Shown: positions 1-6,479 of the stretch, piece by piece
Numbering within the stretch: the first letter of the stretch is position 1
Layout: every line of letters starts with the position of its first letter
DNA from: Schleiferiaceae bacterium
GTDB taxonomy: Bacteria > Bacteroidota > Bacteroidia > Flavobacteriales > Schleiferiaceae
Assembly (NCBI GenBank): GCA_022424815.1
Contig: JAKMGS010000086.1
Span: forward strand, 1-8,021
Direction: 5' to 3'
Length of the DNA stretch: 8,021 nt
The notes under the pieces: model-generated
Told to the model about the DNA's origin: nothing
What the model saw: only the letters and a program-made list of their open reading frames with translations
The model's database searches: none
Position numbers and translations under genes: made by a program

Positions 1-1130
1 GGAAGCTCGAAGCTCAATCCCTGAATGACGGGAACGTCTGGGCGTGAGGGATAAGAGAATTGGACCTCCTTAAATGAAATGCCTTCCACCTGCGCAGCGG
101 TAACATCTTCTCCACCGACCAATTCCGGCTCCTCGTCCATCAATGAAAATATAGTTTCGGTCGCCCCAACGGCCTTCTGCAACTGGGCATATACAGAGGC
201 CAGGCCGCCTATAGATCCGCCAATAAAGAGGGCGTACAAAATGAATTCATTGAGTTTATCGGCAGCCAATTCTCCCTCGTGCACCATCCCAGCCCCGAAC
301 CAAATGACCAAGGCGATGGCTCCAAACAAACCGAAGGTGATAAAGCTTGAAAACGCGCCGCGGTAATAACCGCCCGTGATGGCTAATCCGACCACCTTCT
401 GAATGCGCTCGCGGTAGCGAGAACGCTCCCACGCCTCGTTCGCAAATGCCTTCACCGTCTGAATGCCCGAGAAGGTCTCTTCCACGATGGTATTGCTTTC
501 GGCGATTTCATCCTGCACCTTCTTGGCGTATTTACGGATGAATCGGCCAAAAATAAAGGTCACAATGATGAGCGGTGGAATCACGCCCACGATGAACAAT
601 GTCAACTTGATGGAGGTGAAGGCCAAAATGGCGATACCCCCAATGACCATGCTTAATCCACGCAGGAATTCAGCTAAGGTCGTAGTCAAAGTTTCTCCAA
701 TCTGTGCGGTATCCGAAGCCACTCGCGAGTTCAGCTCCCCCACTCGTTTCGAGGTGAAGAACGACATGGGCAAATGCAGCAAGTGGGTATAAAGGTCGCC
801 GCGGATGGCCGCCAAGGCTCTTTCAGTTACCATCACAAACAATACGACTCTAAAGAATCCCGCTACACCTTGAACGGCCAATAGGCCCATCATCTGCAGC
901 ATGTTGTGGCGTAAATTATCCGCCGAAGAAGACATCAGTCCTCCCAAGAGTTTTGGGAAGAGCAAGGAGGTACCCATGGTGATCAAGAGGAAGAAAAATC
1001 CAAGGGCCCAAAGTCCGGCGTGCGGCTTCACATAGGCCATGATTTTACGGAGCTGCCCCAAATCTTTGGCGGTCAACATTTTCCGTTTTTTCTTGTCCGG
1101 ATTCGATGACTTTTCTCTTCTTCTACTCAT
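1..1130 (-). CDS. ABC exporter, MsbA-like half-transporter (N-terminal part, runs off left edge)
   Basis: This is an inner-membrane ABC half-transporter that would work as a homodimer exporting a lipid or other hydrophobic substrate. About 376 codons are visible from ATG 1130-1128, and the frame stays open to base 1, so the C-terminal ATPase core is outside the window. Residues 1-25 are very basic (MSRRREKSSNPDKKKRK), then LRKIMAYVKPH leads into the transmembrane domain. Typical exporter motifs follow: FFTSKRVGELNSRVASDT near residues 124-141 and EETFSGIQTVKAFANEAWER near 217-236, the coupling-helix region. The nucleotide-binding domain begins around residue 350, with the A-loop tyrosine Y360 in FSYPSRPD. 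Walker A, signature and Walker B motifs lie beyond the edge. Family members are usually near 590-600 residues. The gene is divergent from ubiE, with 51 bases between the starts. A lipid A flippase role is possible, but the substrate cannot be read from this fragment. Confidence 0.93.
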   Translation of the reverse strand, partial: MSRRREKSSNPDKKKRKMLTAKDLGQLRKIMAYVKPHAGLWALGFFFLLITMGTSLLFPKLLGGLMSSSADNLRHNMLQMMGLLAVQGVAGFFRVVLFVMVTERALAAIRGDLYTHLLHLPMSFFTSKRVGELNSRVASDTAQIGETLTTTLAEFLRGLSMVIGGIAILAFTSIKLTLFIVGVIPPLIIVTFIFGRFIRKYAKKVQDEIAESNTIVEETFSGIQTVKAFANEAWERSRYRERIQKVVGLAITGGYYRGAFSSFITFGLFGAIALVIWFGAGMVHEGELAADKLNEFILYALFIGGSIGGLASVYAQLQKAVGATETIFSLMDEEPELVGGEDVTAAQVEGISFKEVQFSYPSRPDVPVIQGLSFEL

Positions 1131-1155
1131 ACCTGCGAAGTTACGTCCTATGGCC

Positions 1156-1163
1156 TACCTTTG
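1156..1163 (+). promoter_or_regulatory. Bacteroidetes-type -7 promoter element TACCTTTG upstream of ubiE
   Basis: TACCTTTG matches the Bacteroidetes sigma-A -7 consensus TAnnTTTG exactly and ends 18 bases before the ubiE ATG. It lies in the 51-base divergent spacer, the only intergenic space available to drive ubiE and the genes behind it. No clear -33 TTTG is visible at the usual distance, so the call rests on the -7 element and its position. Confidence 0.5.
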
Positions 1164-1181
1164 CGCATCAATTCAGTAAAA

Positions 1182-1913
1182 ATGGCGGGAGCAGAAAACA
1201 TTAAACCCTACGACCCTAAATCGGACAAAAAAGAGCAAGTTGCGGACATGTTCAACAACATTTCCAAACGCTATGATTTGTTGAACCACCTCTTATCGTT
1301 GAACATCGACAAGGGCTGGCGTACGAAAGTGGTCAAGATGGTGGCTGCCGACCAACCGTCGCTTGTACTGGATGTGGCTACCGGAACGGCAGATTTGGCC
1401 ATCGCCCTTGCAAAAGGAACAGGCGCAAGCATTACCGGCGCAGATATTAGCGAAGGCATGCTCGAAGTGGGCCGTGGAAAAGTGCATAAAAAAGGTTTGG
1501 ACAAGAAGATTGTCTTGGAACTAGGCGATAGTGAAAACCTGCCCTACGCGGACAACACTTTTGATGCCATCACCGTTGCCTTTGGCGTGCGCAACTTCCA
1601 GAATTTGCAAAACGGCTTGCGCGACATGAAGCGCGTGTTGAAACCTGGAGGACAATTGGTCGTACTGGAATTCAGCACTCCTAAGCACTTTCCATTCAAG
1701 CAGCTGTACTGGTTCTATTTCAAGGCTGTGCTACCCACCATTGGCAAGCTCATTTCTAAAGACCCGCGCGCCTACACCTACCTTCCGGAGAGCGTGGCAG
1801 CCTTTCCATATGGGGCGGCTTTTGAAAAAGAAATGGTCGATGCAGGTCTGAAGCCGGTAAAAACGAAGCCCGTAACTTTCGGCATCGCGACCATCTATCA
1901 AGCAAGAAAATAG
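1182..1913 (+). CDS. ubiE: demethylmenaquinone methyltransferase (UbiE/MenG)
   Basis: A cytosolic SAM-dependent C-methyltransferase that performs the last step of menaquinone synthesis, demethylmenaquinone to menaquinone. In this phylum the quinone is expected to be menaquinone, so MenG is the functional name. The 243-residue length is normal. Family landmarks are YDLLNHLLSLNIDKGWR (residues 31-47), SAM motif I VLDVATGTADLAIAL (62-76), GADISEGMLEVGRGK, the signature RVLKPGGQLVVLEF (151-164), and a C-terminal block containing YWFYFKAVLPTIGKLIS and AYTYLPESVAAFP. Motif I reads GTAD where E. coli UbiE has GTGD, a conservative change. An in-frame TTG at 1161 would add seven residues, but it falls inside the promoter-like octamer, so ATG 1182 is chosen. 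porT follows after 22 bases, suggesting co-transcription. Confidence 0.96.
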   Translation: MAGAENIKPYDPKSDKKEQVADMFNNISKRYDLLNHLLSLNIDKGWRTKVVKMVAADQPSLVLDVATGTADLAIALAKGTGASITGADISEGMLEVGRGKVHKKGLDKKIVLELGDSENLPYADNTFDAITVAFGVRNFQNLQNGLRDMKRVLKPGGQLVVLEFSTPKHFPFKQLYWFYFKAVLPTIGKLISKDPRAYTYLPESVAAFPYGAAFEKEMVDAGLKPVKTKPVTFGIATIYQARK

Positions 1914-1935
1914 GCGTTTCAGCGTTTACCTTCTT

Positions 1936-2631
1936 ATGAAGAATCTCAAGCTCTTTTTATTGTTCTTGGCGTTGCCTTCGGCCCTCTCGGCCCAATTTTC
2001 TCGATTGCGCAACCAACCCTTGTACGATAATAACGAGCTGCACTTCGGATTCCATATCGGACTGAATTGGTACAACTTCTCCATGGACACCAAAAACCTC
2101 ACGGAGGTCGATGGCATCTACGGAGTGACCAGCGAAGCCTTGCCCGGCTACAACATCAATATCATTTCGAACCTTCGACTCAGCGAGCATTTCGACCTGC
2201 GCTTTACGCCAGGCTTTGCCGCCACAGTGCGTAATCTGCACTTTGACATGAACGACCCGTTCACCAATGAGCGCAAAACCATCAGCCGCCAGATCGAGAG
2301 TTCGTACGTCCAATTTCCCCTGCACCTCAAATTCAAAAGTGTCCGCATCGACAACTACCGACTGTACCTGATGGGCGGCATTCGCTACGCCAACGACCTT
2401 GCTTCCAAAGCAAAGGTGGTGGACGACAACCTGTTTAAACTGCAGCGCCACACCGCAGATTATGAGATAGGATTCGGCACGGATTTCTACTTTGAATATT
2501 TCAAATTCTCACCTCAGATCCGCGCATCTTGGGGATTGACAAACCTATTGGTACAAGACGGTACTCCACAGGTCAGCGCCCTGGATGGCATTCGCAACCG
2601 CGCCATTCTCATCAACTTCACCTTCGAATAG
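1936..2631 (+). CDS. porT: PorT-family outer-membrane protein, type IX secretion system
   Basis: A predicted outer-membrane beta-barrel protein of the PorT/SprT family, which is required for type IX secretion (and gliding, where present) in Bacteroidota. The 231-residue protein has a clear Sec signal peptide: K2/K5, a leucine-rich core, and likely cleavage after ALSA (residue 19). The mature chain alternates amphipathic strands rich in aromatic residues, for example ELHFGFHIGLNWYNF near the N-terminus, YLMGGIRYANDLAS at 144-157 and GFGTDFYFEYFKFSP at 179-193. It ends in ILINFTFE, a short strand with terminal aromatic character. The family assignment comes from these recalled motifs plus position directly after ubiE, an order I associate with PorT in this phylum. 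A generic PorT-like barrel without a secretion role is the main alternative. No other secretion-system gene lies in the window. Confidence 0.82.
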   Translation: MKNLKLFLLFLALPSALSAQFSRLRNQPLYDNNELHFGFHIGLNWYNFSMDTKNLTEVDGIYGVTSEALPGYNINIISNLRLSEHFDLRFTPGFAATVRNLHFDMNDPFTNERKTISRQIESSYVQFPLHLKFKSVRIDNYRLYLMGGIRYANDLASKAKVVDDNLFKLQRHTADYEIGFGTDFYFEYFKFSPQIRASWGLTNLLVQDGTPQVSALDGIRNRAILINFTFE

Positions 2632-3488
2632 TGCAGAAGGGTGTAAAGTACATGTTGATTTCTGTCGGCTGCTTCGCCGGGGTCAACCTCATGATCAAAT
2701 TCTTGCCGAATATCCCGGCAACGGAATTGGTCCTGTTTCGCTCCATCATCACTTTAGCCATTAGTTATGTGCTGTTGCGTAGGCGAAAAATCAACCCATG
2801 GGGAAACGATAAGAAATGGTTGTTGATCCGCGGCATTGCAGGCACCACGGCCCTGACCATCTTCTTCTACACCATACAGAAGATGCCGCTTAGCGCTGCG
2901 GTGACCATCCAATACCTCAGCCCCTTTTTCACCGCCTTTATTGCGGGATTCCTGCTCGGAGAAAAGACTCGATGGGCACAATGGGGATTCTTTGTTCTAT
3001 CCTTCGCCGGAATTGTAATCGTCAAGGGGTCGAGTGCCCAAATCCCTACGGACCTTCTCCTACTTGGGGTTGTTTCTAGTATATTCTCAGGCTTGGCTTA
3101 CAACGCTATCCGTAAACTTAAAAACGAGGCCCCTCTGGTCGTGGTCATGTACTTCCCGCTCGTGGCCACTCCAGTGATGGTTGGTTTCAGCTTTTTTAAT
3201 TGGACCACCCCCGTAGGCATAGAATGGCTGCTCCTCATCGCCGTTGGAATTTTGACCCAATTCGCCCAAGTCTACATGACAAAAGCCTACCAAAGCTCCG
3301 AGGTCAATACCGTCGCTCCCTTAAAATACATTGGGGTCATCTTCGCTCTCACCTGGGACATTCTTCTCTTCGATTTTGTCCCGAACGGCACGATGTTTTT
3401 GGGAATCGCCATGGTCATTGGCGGGGTGCTTTTTAACCTTCAATACAAGGCTAGGCTTGCGAAACAGCGTACTCGTACAGAAGCGTAG
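2631..3488 (+). CDS. EamA/DMT-family inner-membrane transporter (10 TM)
   Basis: A drug/metabolite-transporter superfamily permease with two EamA repeats. From GTG 2631 it is 285 residues, beginning VQKGVKYMLISVGCFAG. Ten hydrophobic segments can be placed: roughly residues 7-25, 32-50, 63-83, 89-109, 116-134, 141-160, 168-188, then GIEWLLLIAVGILTQFAQVY, the segment around PLKYIGVIFALTWDILLF, and GTMFLGIAMVIGGVLFNLQY. EamA hallmarks include ELVLFRSIITL in helix 2, AAVTIQYLSPFFTAFIAGFLLGEK in helix 4 and VAPLKYIGVIFA in helix 9, with a basic tail KARLAKQRTRTEA. The GTG overlaps the porT stop by one base (TAGTG), and QKG before the first helix fits family N-termini. ATG 2652, seven codons in, is the alternative start. 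The substrate cannot be assigned. The last 38 bases overlap the convergent methyltransferase gene. Confidence 0.9.
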   Translation: MQKGVKYMLISVGCFAGVNLMIKFLPNIPATELVLFRSIITLAISYVLLRRRKINPWGNDKKWLLIRGIAGTTALTIFFYTIQKMPLSAAVTIQYLSPFFTAFIAGFLLGEKTRWAQWGFFVLSFAGIVIVKGSSAQIPTDLLLLGVVSSIFSGLAYNAIRKLKNEAPLVVVMYFPLVATPVMVGFSFFNWTTPVGIEWLLLIAVGILTQFAQVYMTKAYQSSEVNTVAPLKYIGVIFALTWDILLFDFVPNGTMFLGIAMVIGGVLFNLQYKARLAKQRTRTEA

Positions 3489-4185
3489 CGCCACTCACGG
3501 CCACATTCAGACTTTCCATCTTACTCGCATCCCCCGGCAGGGTAATGGTCGCATCACGCATCTCTTTCAGCATAGGGGACACGCCTTGGCCTTCATTGCC
3601 CAGCACTAGAGCTGTTTTTTGGGTCCAATTAAATCCGCGCACAGGCGTTCCAGCCATGTCCGCAATGACTAATTGGGCCCCGGCCTCCTTTACAGCACTT
3701 AAAAACTCGCCTTCGTCCATCGCGTGCACCTTCACGTGCGCCAAAGCACTCATGCTGCTCTGCACCACCTTTGGCGACCAACAGTCCGCCGTACCGGTCA
3801 ATGCCACCACATTTGTAATGCCGTACCATAACGCCGTACGCAATAGCGTACCCACATTGCCCGGGTCCTGCAACCGATCCAGCACAAGCACCATGCCCGC
3901 CCAATCCAGCTCGTCGGACTGCGGCACCTCAAACACTGCCAATACAGACGACGAGGTCTCCAAAAACGTAATACGCTTCATTTCAGCCTCACTAATCCAC
4001 ACAATGGGTCCAGTGAATTCCTGAGCATCAGCACTGTCAACCACGAAAATATTCTCCGCAACAAGGCCACTGTTGAGGAAATCTGTGACTAACTTCATTC
4101 CCTCAGCGACGAATAGCCCGGTCTTTTTTCGGTTCTTTCGAATGGAAAGGCTCCGGATAAGTTTTTCCTGATTTTTGGTGAGCAC
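3451..4185 (-). CDS. TrmH/SpoU-family RNA 2'-O-methyltransferase
   Basis: A SPOUT-class enzyme that transfers a methyl group from SAM to a ribose 2'-OH in rRNA or tRNA; the target nucleoside cannot be told from sequence alone. From GTG 4185-4183 it is 244 residues. The N-terminal RNA-binding part (residues 1-90) contains KNRKKTGLFVAEGMKLV. The trefoil-knot catalytic domain carries all three motifs: LDRLQDPGNVGTLLRTA (102-118, with N110 and R116), LVLGNEGQGVS (193-203, with E198) and MESLNVAVSGATLLYEY (223-239, with N227). The open frame extends upstream to 4326, but those 47 residues lie antisense to the tamL signal-peptide region and look non-homologous, while MLTKNQEKLIRSL is a typical family start. 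A promoter-like TATTTTAG lies 17 bases upstream on this strand. Confidence 0.92.
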   Translation of the reverse strand: MLTKNQEKLIRSLSIRKNRKKTGLFVAEGMKLVTDFLNSGLVAENIFVVDSADAQEFTGPIVWISEAEMKRITFLETSSSVLAVFEVPQSDELDWAGMVLVLDRLQDPGNVGTLLRTALWYGITNVVALTGTADCWSPKVVQSSMSALAHVKVHAMDEGEFLSAVKEAGAQLVIADMAGTPVRGFNWTQKTALVLGNEGQGVSPMLKEMRDATITLPGDASKMESLNVAVSGATLLYEYAVSQA

Positions 4186-4186
4186 A

Positions 4187-6415
4187 GTGATTGAATTTCG
4201 AGCTAAAATACGTTCCTTTTCGCGTGCAGCGGTTTTGCTGCTCGCCTTTTCCTCGTGTTCCGGGTTGCAACAAGCAAGCCACACGGAACCCCTGCTGATT
4301 GAAAACAATATCACGATCAATGGCAAGGCCAGTCAAAGTGATGATGATTACGACATCCTACGTCAGCGCCCCAACAAAGGCTGGGCAGGGGTACGACTCT
4401 TCTTAAGTCTGTACGGAGCCGGAGAAAAAATCCCCAATACTGGCGTGGGTAAATGGCTCATAAATATTGGTGAACCTCCTGTCTACCTCGACTCCTTGTC
4501 AAGGGTACAAAGTGCGGCACAATTGGGCATACATTATTTCAACCTTGGTTATTTCAACGCCGAAGTAACGAGCTATGAAAAAGTTAAAGGACGAAAGGCG
4601 AAGGCCTATTACGAGGTCAACACAGGACCTAAACACATCCTAAGTTCCTTCGAGCTCCATTCCACTAACCGCTTTATTGACTCTGCCCTCGCCCATTATC
4701 CACCTCCGTTCTCAGCCGGAAACGGCGTGATTGCCGAGGAAATCGAACAGGCTCAGCTAGACCTTACAAACTTTCTCAAAAACAAAGGATACTACAAAGC
4801 GCAACTAGGTTGGGTCTATTTCGAAGTAGATACCACTGAAGGTCCCAACGATGTTCATCTCATCGGCGTGGTCGACCCCTACAGTTTTGGAGGAGATATA
4901 CGTCGCCGATCAATCACAAGTATTAGAGCTCAGCCAACCTATGATTATGGTACCACCGCTGTGATCACCGATAGCGCACGTACCTCCCACGGCATTGATG
5001 TAGTACAAAACGGCCTGAAGTTCCGTCCCGAATTTATAGATCAACAGATATTTCTATCTGTCGGCGATAGTTACAACAGCAGTGCGATTAAAGAAACTTA
5101 TAAGAACCTCGTAGCTCTCGGCGTCTTCAAAAGTGTGGAGATCGACATTATCGAATCCGGCGACGATCTAATGGCCAACCTAAAACTCACGCCGATGTCA
5201 AAGCGCTCCGTAAGTGCAGGTATTGAAGGCTTGGGCAACAACGGCAGCATAGGTCTTGGGGGGCAATTCAGCTGGGACAACCGCAACTTATTCAAAGGGG
5301 GTGAAGTACTCCGCTTAAGCCTAGGAGGCTCGGTCACCGAACAACGCAACTCCACCAATACCACTTGGTTACTGGATGCCCGCGAACTCAACGCATCCGG
5401 AAGTTTGCGTTTTCCTAAGTTTCTTTTACCAAAGGCTTTGCTCCCCGTAAAATCTAAATACTGGCAACCCCGCACTGAAATTGGACTCAAATCCTCATTC
5501 CAATTCCGCGTAGACGAATTCAACCGAAATGTATTGAGCTCCTACCTAGAATACCGTTGGAAAGTGAACGGCGCACAACATACCCTGAGCCCGTGGCGAT
5601 TCTCATTTGTTCAGATTGACTTCAACTCCGACAGCACCCTGGCACCCTTCCTTTTCAACGGTTTCCAAGATTTGGTTTTCGCACAAAGCGGCTACAGGAT
5701 GAACAAGACTTGGACCCAAGGCAACACGAGGTACTTCACCGCCCTAGAACTCGAAACCGGCGGACATCTTTGGCGCAGGATGGGACTTAGCTCTATTAGC
5801 GGCGTCCCATTGATGCCCTTTGCCAAAGGGTCCGTGGAATTCCGCCTGTACCAGCCTTTAGTCCACCAGCGCGAGATCGCCTTCAGAACATTCCTAGGCC
5901 TGTCCCAACACTGGAGCCCTGACCAAAGCTTCATGCCGTTTGAAAAGTCCTTTTTCATGGGCGGAGCAATGGACATGCGCGGCTGGACCGCCTATCATTT
6001 TGGACCGGGCGCTACCTCAGAAGAACTCTTACGTACAAGTGGATACTTTGCTGCCGCTCCCATCAAATTCGTAGCCAATGCTGAATATAGATTCACCATG
6101 CACGACGCTTGGAAAGGCGCTGTATTCTTGGATGCCGGAAATATGTGGCTCTACAACCGATTTTACGGAAATGATTTAACCGCGGACCAATTAGCCGCTA
6201 TTTCCAAAGGCACTTTCGGATGGAACTCTTTCTACAAACAATTGGGCCTGAATACAGGTGTTGGGTTCCGATATGATTTGGAATTTTTCATCATGCGTGC
6301 AGATATCGCACTGAAAGTCCATCATCCGGGGGCTGTGGACCGATCAAGCTGGGTTATTCAAGACCCGAAATGGCACGATTTTAATCTAACATTAGGCATA
6401 GGATATCCTTTCTAG
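4187..6415 (+). CDS. tamL: TamL-like Omp85 outer-membrane lipoprotein (BamA/TamA family)
   Basis: An Omp85-family outer-membrane protein expected to help insert or assemble other outer-membrane proteins; TamL is the lipidated TamA counterpart of Bacteroidota. From GTG 4187 it has 742 residues. A basic n-region (R5, K7, R9, R13), the core AAVLLLAF and a cysteine at 24 in FSSCSG form a lipoprotein signal, with a somewhat loose lipobox. POTRA-like repeats span about 35-340, including NIGEPPVYLDS, QLGIHYFNLGYFNAEV, FLKNKGYYKAQLGW and TYKNLVALGVFKSVEI. The barrel begins around 342 (SAGIEGLG), with WDNRNLFKGGEVLRLSL near 365, the loop-6 motif MRGW with R598, and the C-terminal strand LGIGYPF ending in Phe. 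GTG 4178 (three more codons) is an equally possible start. TAAGTTTT at 4158-4165 is a weak -7 candidate inside the divergent gene. No tamB partner is in the window. Confidence 0.88.
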   Translation: MIEFRAKIRSFSRAAVLLLAFSSCSGLQQASHTEPLLIENNITINGKASQSDDDYDILRQRPNKGWAGVRLFLSLYGAGEKIPNTGVGKWLINIGEPPVYLDSLSRVQSAAQLGIHYFNLGYFNAEVTSYEKVKGRKAKAYYEVNTGPKHILSSFELHSTNRFIDSALAHYPPPFSAGNGVIAEEIEQAQLDLTNFLKNKGYYKAQLGWVYFEVDTTEGPNDVHLIGVVDPYSFGGDIRRRSITSIRAQPTYDYGTTAVITDSARTSHGIDVVQNGLKFRPEFIDQQIFLSVGDSYNSSAIKETYKNLVALGVFKSVEIDIIESGDDLMANLKLTPMSKRSVSAGIEGLGNNGSIGLGGQFSWDNRNLFKGGEVLRLSLGGSVTEQRNSTNTTWLLDARELNASGSLRFPKFLLPKALLPVKSKYWQPRTEIGLKSSFQFRVDEFNRNVLSSYLEYRWKVNGAQHTLSPWRFSFVQIDFNSDSTLAPFLFNGFQDLVFAQSGYRMNKTWTQGNTRYFTALELETGGHLWRRMGLSSISGVPLMPFAKGSVEFRLYQPLVHQREIAFRTFLGLSQHWSPDQSFMPFEKSFFMGGAMDMRGWTAYHFGPGATSEELLRTSGYFAAAPIKFVANAEYRFTMHDAWKGAVFLDAGNMWLYNRFYGNDLTADQLAAISKGTFGWNSFYKQLGLNTGVGFRYDLEFFIMRADIALKVHHPGAVDRSSWVIQDPKWHDFNLTLGIGYPF
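4203..4210 (-). promoter_or_regulatory. Possible -7 promoter element TATTTTAG for the methyltransferase gene
   Basis: Read on the minus strand, TATTTTAG differs from TAnnTTTG at one position and ends 17 bases before the proposed GTG start at 4185. It lies inside the opposite-strand tamL signal-peptide codons. The same octamer occurs before fbaB. No clear -33 box was seen, and a single degenerate octamer can arise by chance. Confidence 0.3.
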
Positions 6416-6446
6416 AACTGGGGTTTATTGTTGTGCATTTTTGGCC

Positions 6447-6454
6447 TATTTTAG
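6447..6454 (+). promoter_or_regulatory. Possible -7 promoter element TATTTTAG upstream of fbaB
   Basis: TATTTTAG is one base from TAnnTTTG and ends 25 bases before the fbaB ATG, in the 64-base tamL-fbaB gap. TTG triplets at 6428-6433 sit somewhat close for a -33 element. The octamer is bracketed by a 6-base inverted repeat, TTGTGC (6431-6436) and GCACAA (6458-6463). There is no terminator in this gap, so read-through from tamL is also possible. Confidence 0.38.
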
Positions 6455-6479
6455 CCCGCACAATTAAACACCTATAACT

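Noticed and set aside
79..792. Two plus-strand open frames (79-366 and 463-792) opposite the ABC exporter
   Set aside because: The minus strand encodes a continuous ABC exporter with diagnostic motifs across this whole stretch; the plus-strand frames are its antisense shadows.
1136..1143. TAACTTCG on the minus strand as a promoter for the ABC exporter
   Set aside because: It has one mismatch to TAnnTTTG but ends only five bases before the ATG, which would require a leaderless transcript; too weak to annotate.
1957..2451. 164-codon open frame on the minus strand, antisense to porT
   Set aside because: It lies wholly inside porT, has low-complexity V/Q/E-rich composition with no recognisable family, and porT has a clear signal peptide and family motifs. 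It is a frame shadow.
2529..2630. Upstream extension of the transporter frame inside porT
   Set aside because: The extra 34 residues are rich in H, R and Q, are not membrane-like, and overlap the porT coding sequence. GTG 2631 gives a standard EamA N-terminus.
4186..4326. 47-codon N-terminal extension of the methyltransferase frame
   Set aside because: These codons are antisense to the tamL signal peptide and mature N-terminus and resemble no methyltransferase N-terminus. GTG 4185 gives a normal 244-residue protein.
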